Shown here one piece after another: positions 53,611 to 61,577 of a stretch of 64,000 nucleotides of DNA (its first letter is position 1; each line of letters starts with the position of its first letter). The position numbers were made by a program, and so were the translations under genes. Origin of the DNA: Thauera sp. 28. Its GTDB lineage: Bacteria > Pseudomonadota > Gammaproteobacteria > Burkholderiales > Rhodocyclaceae. The notes beneath the pieces are model-generated. The model saw only the letters and a list, made by a program, of their open reading frames with translations. It was not told where the DNA came from and made no database searches. The stretch is taken from contig NZ_AMXA01000017.1 in NCBI RefSeq assembly GCF_000310145.2, forward strand, positions 1-64,000. Direction: 5' to 3'.

Positions 53611-54222
53611 TTGTCACGTTATACCGGCCCCCGCCTGAAGGTGATGCGCGCACTGGGCTGCGAGCTTCCCGGCCTGTCGCGCAAGCCGCTGGGGGAACGC
53701 AACTACCCGCCAGGCCAGCACGGCCAGCGCCCAAAGCGCAAGTCGGAGTTCGGCTCGCAACTGATCGAGAAGCAGAAGCTGCGTTTCAACTATGGCCTGG
53801 GCGAGCGCCAGATCCAGCGCCTGTTCCGTGAAGCCAAGCGCGACAAGGCGCCCACGGGCGAGAAGCTGCTCGAGCTGCTCGAGCGCCGCCTGGATAATTT
53901 CGTGTTCCGCGCCGGCTTTGCGCCGACCGCCGTCGCCGCTCGGCAGCTGGTGCGGCACAAGCATGTCCTGCTCAATGGCCGGTCGGTGAACATCCCGTCG
54001 ATCCGCATTCGTCCGGGTGACCGCATCACGCTCACCGAGCGTGCACGCAAGATTCCGGTGGTCGTCGAGGCGCTCGCCGAGCCGGCGCTCAGCCGTCCCG
54101 AATGGCTGGCGTTCGACGAGGCCTCGCTGAGCGCGCAGGTCATGCGGACGCCTTCGGCCGACGAGGTGCCGTTCCCGGTCGAGGTGCAGCAAGTCGTCGA
54201 ATACTACGCGGTGCGCCTGTGA
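53611..54222 (+). CDS. Divergent paralogue of ribosomal protein S4
   Basis: 203 aa from TTG 53611, with AAGGAG 6 bp upstream; the frame also opens at 53572. N-terminal SRYTGPRLKVMRALG and PPGQHGQRPKRKSEFGSQL are S4, as are EKQKLRFNYGLGERQ, LLERRLDNFVFRAGFAPT and the S4 RNA-binding domain VLLNGRSVNIPSIRIRPGDR. It has one Cys and so no zinc site. It is not in the alpha operon (no rpsK, rpsM or rpoA nearby), and GELPGL-type features resemble S4 of other phyla more than the usual beta- and gammaproteobacterial S4. It is likely a transferred second copy, perhaps used in low iron. Confidence 0.85.
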   Translation: MSRYTGPRLKVMRALGCELPGLSRKPLGERNYPPGQHGQRPKRKSEFGSQLIEKQKLRFNYGLGERQIQRLFREAKRDKAPTGEKLLELLERRLDNFVFRAGFAPTAVAARQLVRHKHVLLNGRSVNIPSIRIRPGDRITLTERARKIPVVVEALAEPALSRPEWLAFDEASLSAQVMRTPSADEVPFPVEVQQVVEYYAVRL

Positions 54223-54521
54223 CTCCCGAGCGCCGTGCCGCGGAACCCTTGGCGCACACAGGGTGTGCAGAGGGGCCGGATTACGGTCACTCGCCCGACC
54301 TCGCACTCGCCGCGGTCCTGCAGTTGCTGTCGCGTTTCCCGGCGCGGCGCTCGCCCGCAGTGGCGCGTGCCATCGCCGCACACCTGGCGCTCATTGGTGG
54401 CGACACGCGCATGCCCGAAAGCGTGCGCGAGTGCGCCGCAAGGCTGGTGTCCGACTGGCGCGCCTATGAGGTGCTGGGCGAGTCGTGGAGCGCAGCCGAG
54501 TGTCCGGGACACCTGCAATAA
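54219..54521 (+). CDS. Hypothetical protein coupled to the S4 paralogue
   Basis: 100 aa, GTG start overlapping the S4 stop (GTGA). Helical: SPDLALAAVLQLLSRFPARR, AVARAIAAHLALIGGD, VRECAARLVSDWRAYEVLG. No family was recognised. The tight overlap suggests a real gene that is made with the S4 paralogue. Confidence 0.5.
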   Translation: MTPERRAAEPLAHTGCAEGPDYGHSPDLALAAVLQLLSRFPARRSPAVARAIAAHLALIGGDTRMPESVRECAARLVSDWRAYEVLGESWSAAECPGHLQ

Positions 54522-54560
54522 TGGCCCGCACGGCGACAAGCTAGCACCACGGAGTATTTC

Positions 54561-54623
54561 ATGAGCAAGAAGTGCTGCAGGAAAGACAAGCCCTGCAAAG
54601 GCTGCCCTCGCAAGGGCAAGTGA
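54561..54623 (+). CDS. 20-residue Cys/Lys-rich microprotein
   Basis: ATG 54561 to TGA 54623, with GGAG 7 bp upstream. The product is MSKKCCRKDKPCKGCPRKGK: four Cys (CC...CxxC), nine Lys/Arg. The Cys spacing could bind a metal. I recall similarly short MSKKCC-type proteins in other proteobacteria, which supports a real gene. It stands alone between the S4-linked genes and a periplasmic protein gene. Confidence 0.6.
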   Translation: MSKKCCRKDKPCKGCPRKGK

Positions 54624-54691
54624 AATCCGTTCGAACGTCTTCGCGTAGCCATGGCCACGCGAAGAGTGCATTTACTCAGAAGGGCAACACC

Positions 54692-55069
54692 ATGAAAAAA
54701 ATGATCCTCGCTGCTGTTCTCACCCTCGGTACGCTGGCGACCCCGGCGTGGGCATCCGGCCCGGGGGAGAAGTACGCACACTTCGAAGCCAAGCCGTCAG
54801 AGACCCTTGACCAGGCAGTCGCGAACTTCTCGGAATACAACACCAAGCTGCAGGCCATCCTCGACGGCGCTGTCAGCGACGGCGACATGGCCGACGTGCA
54901 CCAGCTGACCTATACGCTGGAGACTGCGCTTGCCAAGATGAACGAGGAGATGGGCAAGCTTGCCGAGACGCTCGAGGAAGTGCATCAGGCGTCCGAGAAG
55001 CTCGACCGCGAGGGCGTCATCAAGCATGGCAAGGCCTACCTGGAGACTTCGCGCAAGGTCGTGAAGTAG
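54692..55069 (+). CDS. Periplasmic helical protein (DUF6746-like)
   Basis: 125 aa from ATG 54692. Signal peptide to AWA-SG. The mature part is helical: KPSETLDQAVANFSEYNTKL, MADVHQLTYTLETALAKMNE, LAETLEEVHQASEKLD. It is a paralogue of the convergent gene at 55152-55544. The family name is from memory and function is unknown. It ends opposite its paralogue, 82 bp apart. Confidence 0.65.
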   Translation: MKKMILAAVLTLGTLATPAWASGPGEKYAHFEAKPSETLDQAVANFSEYNTKLQAILDGAVSDGDMADVHQLTYTLETALAKMNEEMGKLAETLEEVHQASEKLDREGVIKHGKAYLETSRKVVK

Positions 55070-55077
55070 CTTTGCGC

Positions 55078-55112
55078 CAAGCACCGTCCTCAACTGAAGA
55101 GGGGGGTGCTTG
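55078..55112. terminator. Hairpin between convergent paralogues
   Basis: CAAGCACC and GGTGCTTG (8 bp, perfect) enclose an inner CCTC/GAGG stem. There is no long T-run on either side, but its place between two gene ends suits a shared terminator. Confidence 0.5.
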
Positions 55113-55151
55113 CAGGTTTGCGCGAGACTCGTTGTTCGTCAAACGTGCTGA

Positions 55152-55544
55152 TCAGGGTGAGACGATCTTGTCGATCCCTTCCAGATATGCCGTGCCGAAG
55201 TCGATGACCGCATCGCGCTTGAGCCCCTCGCTCGCGAAGTGCATGTCAGCGACGGTGTTGTGTAATTGCTTGACCTCTTCGGCGATACGCGCCAGCGAAT
55301 CCTCAAGTGTGTAGCTAAGGCTGTGGATATCGTGAATGTCGTATTCGCCGACCTCGCCGGCCAGCAGTGCTCTGAGCTTTGCATTGGCTTCGCGCAGGTT
55401 GGCCATGGTCTGTACGATGGATTCGGCCTGTTGCGCCTGATAGTGCGAGACCCTGTTCGCCGGCGCAGCGTCATTGGCGAGGGCAGCGGATGAGACAACG
55501 GTCAGGGCGCCGAGGGTGATTGAGGCCAGTGTTTGCTTGATCAT
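55152..55544 (-). CDS. Periplasmic helical protein (DUF6746-like), second copy
   Basis: 130 aa from ATG 55544; the frame opens at 55607 but only this start gives a signal peptide (ends AALA-ND). The core pattern QQAESIVQTMANLREANAKL, IHDIHSLSYTLEDSLARI and MHFASEGLKRDAVIDFGTAY matches the plus-strand gene at 54692 position by position. Two diverged copies placed tail to tail suggest an old inverted duplication. Confidence 0.65.
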   Translation of the reverse strand: MIKQTLASITLGALTVVSSAALANDAAPANRVSHYQAQQAESIVQTMANLREANAKLRALLAGEVGEYDIHDIHSLSYTLEDSLARIAEEVKQLHNTVADMHFASEGLKRDAVIDFGTAYLEGIDKIVSP

Positions 55545-55606
55545 GCTTGGTGTTTCCAGAACGGGGTTGATGAAGAAGGAAGGCGGGGCGATGCCTTGAT
55601 GCGGCA

Positions 55607-56986
55607 TCAGTAAATGTCGCGGCGGTAGCGGCCCTCGAGGGCCAGTTGCGCGATGGTTTCGGCGCCGAGGATTGTCCGCAGGGCCTCATCCACGGCCGGG
55701 CCCATGCCCACCGCGTTGCCGCAGACGTAGATCGCGGCGCCGCCACTCACCCATTCGCGTACCGTGTCCGCAGCACGCAATAGCCGGTCCTGCACGTATT
55801 CGCGTGCCGGCAGGTCGCGCGAAAACACGCGATCGCAACGCGCGAGCAGGTCGCGGCCCTGTAGATCGTCGAGTTCGGAACCGTGAAAGTCGTCGCAGGC
55901 GGCGTTGCGTTCGCCGAAGACCAGCCAATTGCGGCCGTCGCCGTTGCGTGCGCGCTGGCGCAGGTGGGCTAGCAGTCCCGCAAGTCCAGTGCCGTTGCCA
56001 ATCAGTAGCAGTGGGCGTGAGCTGTTGTCACCGATGCGGAAGTTCTGATGGCTGCGGATGCGTCCGCGTACCATCGTGCCGACCGCGTCCGGTGCTGTGA
56101 GGCGCGAGGACATGACGCCCGGCTTCGAGTCGGCGCCAATCACGCGGCGCACGAGCAGATGTACAGCCCCATCCTCCGGCAGGGAGGCGATCGAATAGTC
56201 TCGCGGGTAAGCATCGCCATCAGCTGGGTAGAGCTGCAGCAAGTCGCCGGCCTCCCAGTTCGGTGCCTCGGCGCTTGCATCGTCGGCGAGTGCCTCGAGT
56301 TCGACGTGATGGACGGCGGCCCCCACACTTCCCGGATTGAGCAGCGTGCTGCGACGGATCCGCCAGGGGCGGGTTGCCGGCAACTGGAGCGCATCCAGTT
56401 CGGCAATGCCGACAAAGGCCGCCAGCTGATGGCGCCAGGCCCGCAGCGCCTCTGTGTTGGCGCGATCCACCTCGATACGCGGAAAGATACGCCGAGCGCC
56501 ACGGCTTTCCAGCCAAGCGTCGAGCCTGCGGCCGAAGCCGCAATAGTGGTTGTAGCTGCGATCGCCCAGTGCCAGCAGGCCATAACGCAGGTCAAGCGGG
56601 AGTTCTGCCGTTTCGTCCCTGGCGGTCTCGCGCATCAGGGTGTCGGCGAAGCGGGCAGCGTTGTCGGGCGCATCACCCTCGCCGCAGGTGCTGACGATGA
56701 ACAGGGCCGATGAAAAGGACTCGAGCAGACGTTTGTCGATCTGGTCCAGCGCGAGCAAGGTCGCCTGCGCCCCCGCGCTACCCAGTGCCTGAACGGCCTC
56801 GTCGGCAAGTTCGGCAGCAAAGCCGCTTTGGCTGGCGTAGGCGATAAGCACGCCATCGGCAGCTGAGGCCGTTACTGTTCTGCCCGCAAGCCGGCGATAC
56901 TGACGCCAGCTTTGCAGGCAGAGCACCGCATATGCGGCAAGGACCCCAGCTGCGGCGCCTAGGCGGGGCAGCTCGAGCGCGATCAT
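55607..56986 (-). CDS. Membrane-tethered flavodoxin/FAD reductase (sulphite-reductase-alpha-like)
   Basis: About 459 aa from ATG 56986; the frame opens at 57064 and the ribosome site is weak. An N-terminal membrane helix (LGAAAGVLAAYAVLC) is followed by a flavodoxin domain (LIAYASQSGFA, TCGEGDAPDN, LGDRSYNHYCGFG) and a ferredoxin-reductase-type half with YPRDYSIASLPEDG for FAD and GNGTGLAGLLAHL for NADPH. There is no cytochrome-P450-reductase connecting domain. Together with the PepSY protein it would pass electrons across the membrane to reduce Fe(III)-siderophore (family knowledge plus context). Confidence 0.75.
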   Translation of the reverse strand: MIALELPRLGAAAGVLAAYAVLCLQSWRQYRRLAGRTVTASAADGVLIAYASQSGFAAELADEAVQALGSAGAQATLLALDQIDKRLLESFSSALFIVSTCGEGDAPDNAARFADTLMRETARDETAELPLDLRYGLLALGDRSYNHYCGFGRRLDAWLESRGARRIFPRIEVDRANTEALRAWRHQLAAFVGIAELDALQLPATRPWRIRRSTLLNPGSVGAAVHHVELEALADDASAEAPNWEAGDLLQLYPADGDAYPRDYSIASLPEDGAVHLLVRRVIGADSKPGVMSSRLTAPDAVGTMVRGRIRSHQNFRIGDNSSRPLLLIGNGTGLAGLLAHLRQRARNGDGRNWLVFGERNAACDDFHGSELDDLQGRDLLARCDRVFSRDLPAREYVQDRLLRAADTVREWVSGGAAIYVCGNAVGMGPAVDEALRTILGAETIAQLALEGRYRRDIY

Positions 56987-57035
56987 CCCTTGTGCAGTCC
57001 GCTCGTGAGTTGCCGAACCGGGCTCTTGCCAAGCT

Positions 57036-57866
57036 TCATTGCGCGAGCACTTCCAGTGTCGCAACGTAGGAAAGGCGTCGCTCGGTGTTCTGCATGGTAT
57101 CGCTTTGGCCGTCGACCGTCGTCTTCAGGTAATACATTCCCGGTGCAGGCCAAGTGTGAGTGATCCTGCCTTGTGCATCGGTCACCAGCTTCTGTTTTTC
57201 CAGCTGGTCGCGATAGCGCGTGCCGCCGGCCATGATCTCGACCTCGATGTTCGCTGCAGGCTTACCATCGATGACGAAAGCGAGCGTTGCCGGGTCGCCG
57301 GCATAGAGATCATTCGGGTGGGTCACGGGCAGCAACTCGAGACCGCGTCCGCTTGGCTTGAGCTCGCTTGGACGTCCCACCGTGATGAAGGTCTCGATGC
57401 GGCTGTTGCCCTCGCGGATGACAAGCTCTTCGGCATTGGCCGGAACGCTGGCCGCCAGATCCTCGTGACTGCCGCGCCAGCGCTTGGTCTCACCATTTTC
57501 TTTCCAGCTCGCCATGAGGCTCGCATTGACCAGTGCGATACGATAGGTGCCAGCGGCCTGCAGGTTGGCGTCGAAAACGGTACGCAACTGGCCCTGAAGG
57601 AGGTTCTCCGGCTGCACGGTGCTGCCGTCCGGTGCGCTGATGACGAGGTTGTCGCGGACCATCATCGGACGGTAGTTGAAAAAGAACAGGTCGTTGGAGA
57701 CCGCGCCGTCGATAGTGACGTAGCCCGTGCTCGACAGTACCGTTGAAGAGGGCAGCAGCCAGGCCTCGTGCGCATGCGCAAGCGGTGCGCTCAGGGTGGC
57801 CGGCAGGACTGCGAGCGACAGACTCAGGCGTACGAGTCGGTGGCGGAGGGCGTTCTTGAGTGACAT
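57036..57866 (-). CDS. DUF4198 periplasmic protein
   Basis: 276 aa from ATG 57866, with GAGG 6 bp upstream; the frame opens at 57911. Signal peptide ends HAHA-like (APLAHA-HE). HEAWLLPSSTVLSSTGYVTI is the DUF4198 start. An Ig-like C-terminal domain (about 190-270, with GRITHTWPAPGMYYLKTTVD) follows. Such proteins accompany TonB receptors in metal and siderophore loci. The role is unknown, probably ligand or metal binding. Confidence 0.75.
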   Translation of the reverse strand: MSLKNALRHRLVRLSLSLAVLPATLSAPLAHAHEAWLLPSSTVLSSTGYVTIDGAVSNDLFFFNYRPMMVRDNLVISAPDGSTVQPENLLQGQLRTVFDANLQAAGTYRIALVNASLMASWKENGETKRWRGSHEDLAASVPANAEELVIREGNSRIETFITVGRPSELKPSGRGLELLPVTHPNDLYAGDPATLAFVIDGKPAANIEVEIMAGGTRYRDQLEKQKLVTDAQGRITHTWPAPGMYYLKTTVDGQSDTMQNTERRLSYVATLEVLAQ

Positions 57867-57916
57867 CAGGGGCCTCGTGACGTTATGCATGGGTTGGTGG
57901 CGCGGGGGCAAGGTGC

Positions 57917-58441
57917 TCAGGGCTTGAGCTGTACTACGACCGACGTGATCTCATGCTCGCCGTGCGCTTCGGTGCGAGTGGCTACAGTGGGTGGCCATGT
58001 CAGTGGCAGCGTGATTACTTCTCGGCCGCCGTGTTCGCGCGATGCCTCCACCACCAGGCGGTAATCGCCTGCAGCAAGCGTGCCCAGAGGTTCTTGGCCA
58101 GTGGTGAAGCTCAGGGTGTGCTTGCCCGGGTGGCGCGTGGCGCTGGTGATGCCGTCGATCGGCACTTCGAGCTCGCGGCCGCTGCGCCGCCACCACAGCC
58201 GCATGTCCTTGAGCCATTTCGCGCCTTCGCCGTTGCGCATCTTGACGTCGTACCAGACGGCTAGATTGGCGGCGACGCTATTGTCCGGGCGCTCGATCCA
58301 GGCGGCGACGTAGGGACGGCGGTAGTCCGACACATCGATGCGCGGCAGTTCGATCTCGACGTCGATTCCCCCAGCAGTTGCGGAAGTGGCCAGGCCGGTG
58401 CCGAAGGCGAGGGCAGCGGCCATGATCAGGGGCTTGTGCAT
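57917..58441 (-). CDS. DUF2271 periplasmic protein
   Basis: 174 aa. Signal peptide ends ATA-GG. RRPYVAAWIERPDNSVAANL, WLKDMRLWWRRSGRE and GDYRLVVEASREHGGRE are DUF2271 features. It is a beta-sandwich-type secreted protein that recurs with PepSY and DUF4198 genes in iron-uptake loci. Function unknown. Confidence 0.75.
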   Translation of the reverse strand: MHKPLIMAAALAFGTGLATSATAGGIDVEIELPRIDVSDYRRPYVAAWIERPDNSVAANLAVWYDVKMRNGEGAKWLKDMRLWWRRSGRELEVPIDGITSATRHPGKHTLSFTTGQEPLGTLAAGDYRLVVEASREHGGREVITLPLTWPPTVATRTEAHGEHEITSVVVQLKP

Positions 58442-58465
58442 TTCAGCTCCAGTAGGTTGGGCAGG

Positions 58466-59155
58466 TCAATGAATGAACAACAGGGCCAGCAGTACGGGCA
58501 GCACCACGCCGAAACCGACCGTTGGCCACACCGCCGGCCGGTTGGCTGCATGCGCTTGCAGGATCAGCAGTCCGGTGAGCGAGAACAGCACGCAGGCCAC
58601 AGCGAAGATGTCGATGAACCAGCGCCAGGCTTCGCCCGTGTTGCGACCCTTGTGAAGGTCGTTGAGCCAAGCGATCCAGCCGCGATCGGTAAGTTCGTAC
58701 TCGGCCTCGCCGGCCTCGAGGTCCAGGCGCAACCAGGCATCGCCACCGGGGCGGGGCAGGGCGAGATAAATCTCCCCCTCGGACCACTCGGCTGCGCCGC
58801 TGGGTAGACGCACGTCGAGTGCGTGTCCGACCCAGGCCACTGCATCCGCCGGCAGCGACTGTCCTGCGGACGGCGGACTGGCGGCAACCAGTCGCAAGGT
58901 TTCGACCAGTGCCGTGGGCATGGCCTCCACCCGCGTCTCGATGCGTGGCTTCGACTCTATCGCGCCGGCATGGTTGAGCGTGATGCCGGTGATGGCAAAC
59001 ATCAGCATCCCGAACAGGGAAACGGCGGAGCTGATCCAGTGCCACTGGTGGAGGGCGCGCAGCCAACCCGCCCTGCGCGCCCGGTTGCCTTCGGGCGTGC
59101 CAGACAGCGGCGTTGAGTTAGCTGGGCGCTCAGGCGTTGGCTGCGATGCCTCCAT
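58466..59155 (-). CDS. PepSY-associated membrane protein (ferric-siderophore reductase type)
   Basis: 229 aa. An N-terminal LHQWHWISSAVSLFGMLMFA and FAITGITLNHA form the first helix with paired His. A periplasmic loop of about 110 residues follows, then WLNDLHKGRNTGEAWRWFID with VACVLFSLTGLLIL. These HxxH-type and NDLHKGR motifs are the PepSY_TM/FsrB pattern, with likely haem ligands. It is shorter than the four-helix FoxB class. It likely takes electrons from the flavoreductase encoded downstream. Confidence 0.75.
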   Translation of the reverse strand: MEASQPTPERPANSTPLSGTPEGNRARRAGWLRALHQWHWISSAVSLFGMLMFAITGITLNHAGAIESKPRIETRVEAMPTALVETLRLVAASPPSAGQSLPADAVAWVGHALDVRLPSGAAEWSEGEIYLALPRPGGDAWLRLDLEAGEAEYELTDRGWIAWLNDLHKGRNTGEAWRWFIDIFAVACVLFSLTGLLILQAHAANRPAVWPTVGFGVVLPVLLALLFIH

Positions 59156-59158
59156 TCT

Positions 59159-61378
59159 TTAGAACTGGACGTTGGCCGAGACCCAGAGCCGTCGAGGTTC
59201 GAGGTTGTTACGGAAGCGAGGATAGGCCGTCTTGCTAGTTGCGCTTGCGTCGACGAGCTTGGCCTCGTTGAACTTTTTGTCGAACAAGTTGAAGACCGTG
59301 CCACTCAGGGTCACATTCTTGCTGACCTTGTAGGAGGTGCCGACGTTGACGAGCGAGTAAGCTGCCCAGTCACCCACCAGTTCGCGTGACTTGATGCCAT
59401 TGAGGGATGCGGCGGTTCCTGACGCAGAGTGGGTGCCGCTGCGATAGCCCTCACCCCGGTATTCGCCACTCACCCACGCGGATAGGTTATCCGTAGCCTT
59501 CCAGCGCAGGGTCAGGTTCGCCATGTGCTTCGGGGTATCGTTGATCGGGTCGCCACGATTCACCCCGCTGGTCTGGGAGCTGTCGGTGTAGGTGTAGTTG
59601 GCTTGCAGATTCCAGGCAGGCGATAGCTGCCAGCGAGTGAAAAGCTCAAGGCCCTGGATGCGAGCGCGATCGACGTTTACCGGACGGCGGAGGTTGAAGC
59701 TGTCAGCCGGTCCGGTGCTGGCCGGATAGTTCCGGTAGCCCATGTCCCACTGGCTGCCGAAGCCTGCAAGGAAAGCCTCGCATTCGGCTTCGTTGCGGTC
59801 CGTCGCGCAACTCAGGAGCAGAGGGCCTGCCGAGGTGCTGATGAAATCCTTGTACTTGCTGTGGAAGACCGTAGCGCCAGCAGTGAAGCCAGCTAGGCTG
59901 TCGAAAATGGCACTGATCTCCATGTTGGTGCTGGTCTCGGGCGACAGGTCCGGGTTGCCGATCAACGGGGTGCGGCCTTGGCCTCCGACAAGATAGATGC
60001 CGTTGGTAAGGTATTCGAGTCGCGGTGCCTTGTATCCTCCGCTGACGCCGCCTTTCAGCGTCCAGTTGTCCGTCGTATTCCACACAACATAGGCGCGCGG
60101 CGTGGTGTAGCCACCGAATTCGTCGTGATGGTCATGGCGAGCCCCAAGGGTCAGCGCGAGGTTATCCCGCAGGCGCCATTCGTCCTCGACGAAAACGCTG
60201 ATCTGTGTGAACTCCGTGTTCCGCGGCAGGATTCTGTCCTGCATCTCGGCGTCCCAGTATTGTGCTCCGACTGACAGTACGTGGTCGCCCACTGCGGTCA
60301 CGTACTTGGTGTCGAAGATAAGGTCGGTACCCTTCAGCCCTCGGTCGCCGCTGCGACCGACCAGTCGTGCGGGAATCAAACGGCCGACAGTCGCACTCTC
60401 GTTGTAGCTCAGGCTAGACTCGAGAACGCCGGATTCAGTGCGCCAGTTGTGGGCGAGGAGGAGTTTGTCGCGTGTGTACTTCTGTGACGGCGCGTAGCCA
60501 CCTGCAGTACCCAGAGTACCCAATTGCCCCCTGCTATTGTCGTAGTGCTGCCGACTGGTTTCGACGTCGATCCAGAGGTCGTGCTGCTTGTTGGGGGTCA
60601 ACGTAAGGCGGGCCCCGTAGCTTTCGCTGTTCGTCTTGGTCGGGTTGCGTCCCATGTCCAGTTCAGCGCCCGTGGAGCCGTCGTCAAAGTCATAGCGGAT
60701 GTGTGACTGCTCGCGGTGAAGGTTGCGCGCGCGGACCTGCAGACCGAGCATGTCCTCCTTGAGCGGGCCGGCGGCGTAGACCTCGCCGGAGTACGAGTTG
60801 CCGTAAGCGCTGTCCTCGAGGACTGTTCCTTCGATGGTGACCGAGCCGTTCCACTCCGTGTCGACCTTGCGGGTGATGATGTTGACGACCCCGCCCATGG
60901 CATCCGAGCCATATAGCGTCGACATCGGGCCGCGGATGATCTCGATACGTTCAATAGCCGATACTGGAGGAATGAAGCCGTTGCGTGCTTCGCCGAACCC
61001 GTTGGGGTAGATGTTCCCGGTGCCGTTCTGCCTCCGGCCATCGATCAGGACGAGCGTGTAGTCGTCACCCAGTCCTCGCATGCGGATGTTCAGGCCGCCC
61101 GTTTTGCCCGCACTGCCGCCGGTATCGACGCCTTCCACGCCAGCCAGAGCGTCCGCGACGCTAGTGATGCGCTTGGTCTCAAGGTCCTCGCGAGTGATGA
61201 TGGTGATGCTGGCGGGAGCCTCCTTGATGTCCTGCTCGAAGCCGGAGGCAGAAACGACAACGGTATTGAGTTGCTTTTCCTGCGCAATCGACGAGGCCGA
61301 CGAGAGTGCGAGGAGGACGAGAGCGGTTGTGCGCTTCAAGCGCAGAGAGCTTGTTTGAGCCATCGAGTCTGGGTCCAT
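59159..61378 (-). CDS. TonB-dependent siderophore receptor
   Basis: 739 aa from ATG 61378; an in-frame ATG at 61363 is equally likely, and neither has a good ribosome site. Signal peptide ends SIAQ-EK. The TonB box is LNTVVVSAS. The plug shows IRMRGLGDDYTLVLIDGRRQ and IEIIRGPMSTLYGSDAMGG. A barrel with YKAPRLEYL and GNPDLSPETS ends in NVQF. Resembles FepA/CirA-like receptors for catecholate siderophores. It heads the operon that encodes the PepSY, DUF2271, DUF4198 and flavoreductase proteins. Confidence 0.8.
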   Translation of the reverse strand: MDPDSMAQTSSLRLKRTTALVLLALSSASSIAQEKQLNTVVVSASGFEQDIKEAPASITIITREDLETKRITSVADALAGVEGVDTGGSAGKTGGLNIRMRGLGDDYTLVLIDGRRQNGTGNIYPNGFGEARNGFIPPVSAIERIEIIRGPMSTLYGSDAMGGVVNIITRKVDTEWNGSVTIEGTVLEDSAYGNSYSGEVYAAGPLKEDMLGLQVRARNLHREQSHIRYDFDDGSTGAELDMGRNPTKTNSESYGARLTLTPNKQHDLWIDVETSRQHYDNSRGQLGTLGTAGGYAPSQKYTRDKLLLAHNWRTESGVLESSLSYNESATVGRLIPARLVGRSGDRGLKGTDLIFDTKYVTAVGDHVLSVGAQYWDAEMQDRILPRNTEFTQISVFVEDEWRLRDNLALTLGARHDHHDEFGGYTTPRAYVVWNTTDNWTLKGGVSGGYKAPRLEYLTNGIYLVGGQGRTPLIGNPDLSPETSTNMEISAIFDSLAGFTAGATVFHSKYKDFISTSAGPLLLSCATDRNEAECEAFLAGFGSQWDMGYRNYPASTGPADSFNLRRPVNVDRARIQGLELFTRWQLSPAWNLQANYTYTDSSQTSGVNRGDPINDTPKHMANLTLRWKATDNLSAWVSGEYRGEGYRSGTHSASGTAASLNGIKSRELVGDWAAYSLVNVGTSYKVSKNVTLSGTVFNLFDKKFNEAKLVDASATSKTAYPRFRNNLEPRRLWVSANVQF

Positions 61379-61464
61379 GGAGTCGGAAGGTGTGGCTGGC
61401 TTCCTGGGGGGACGCGACTCTTGGTCACGATGCAGGTGGCTGGCTAGTTTTCACAAAGTCCAGA

Positions 61465-61493
61465 ATAATAACGATTCGTAACTGTATTATCAA
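61465..61493 (-). promoter_or_regulatory. Promoter of the siderophore receptor operon
   Basis: On the minus strand TTGATA (61493-61488) and TATTAT (61470-61465) are 17 bp apart. The spacer contains an AT-rich near-palindrome TTACGAATCGTTA, which could be a degenerate Fur site. The start would be near 61458, giving an 80-nt leader. Confidence 0.55.
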
Positions 61494-61577
61494 TAAATGC
61501 TCTTGATGGGTGGTTTCGCCTTTCGTATGCCCTGTTTGAGGCGTGTCGATTTCACGAGTGGTCCGGTGCCCAACCCA

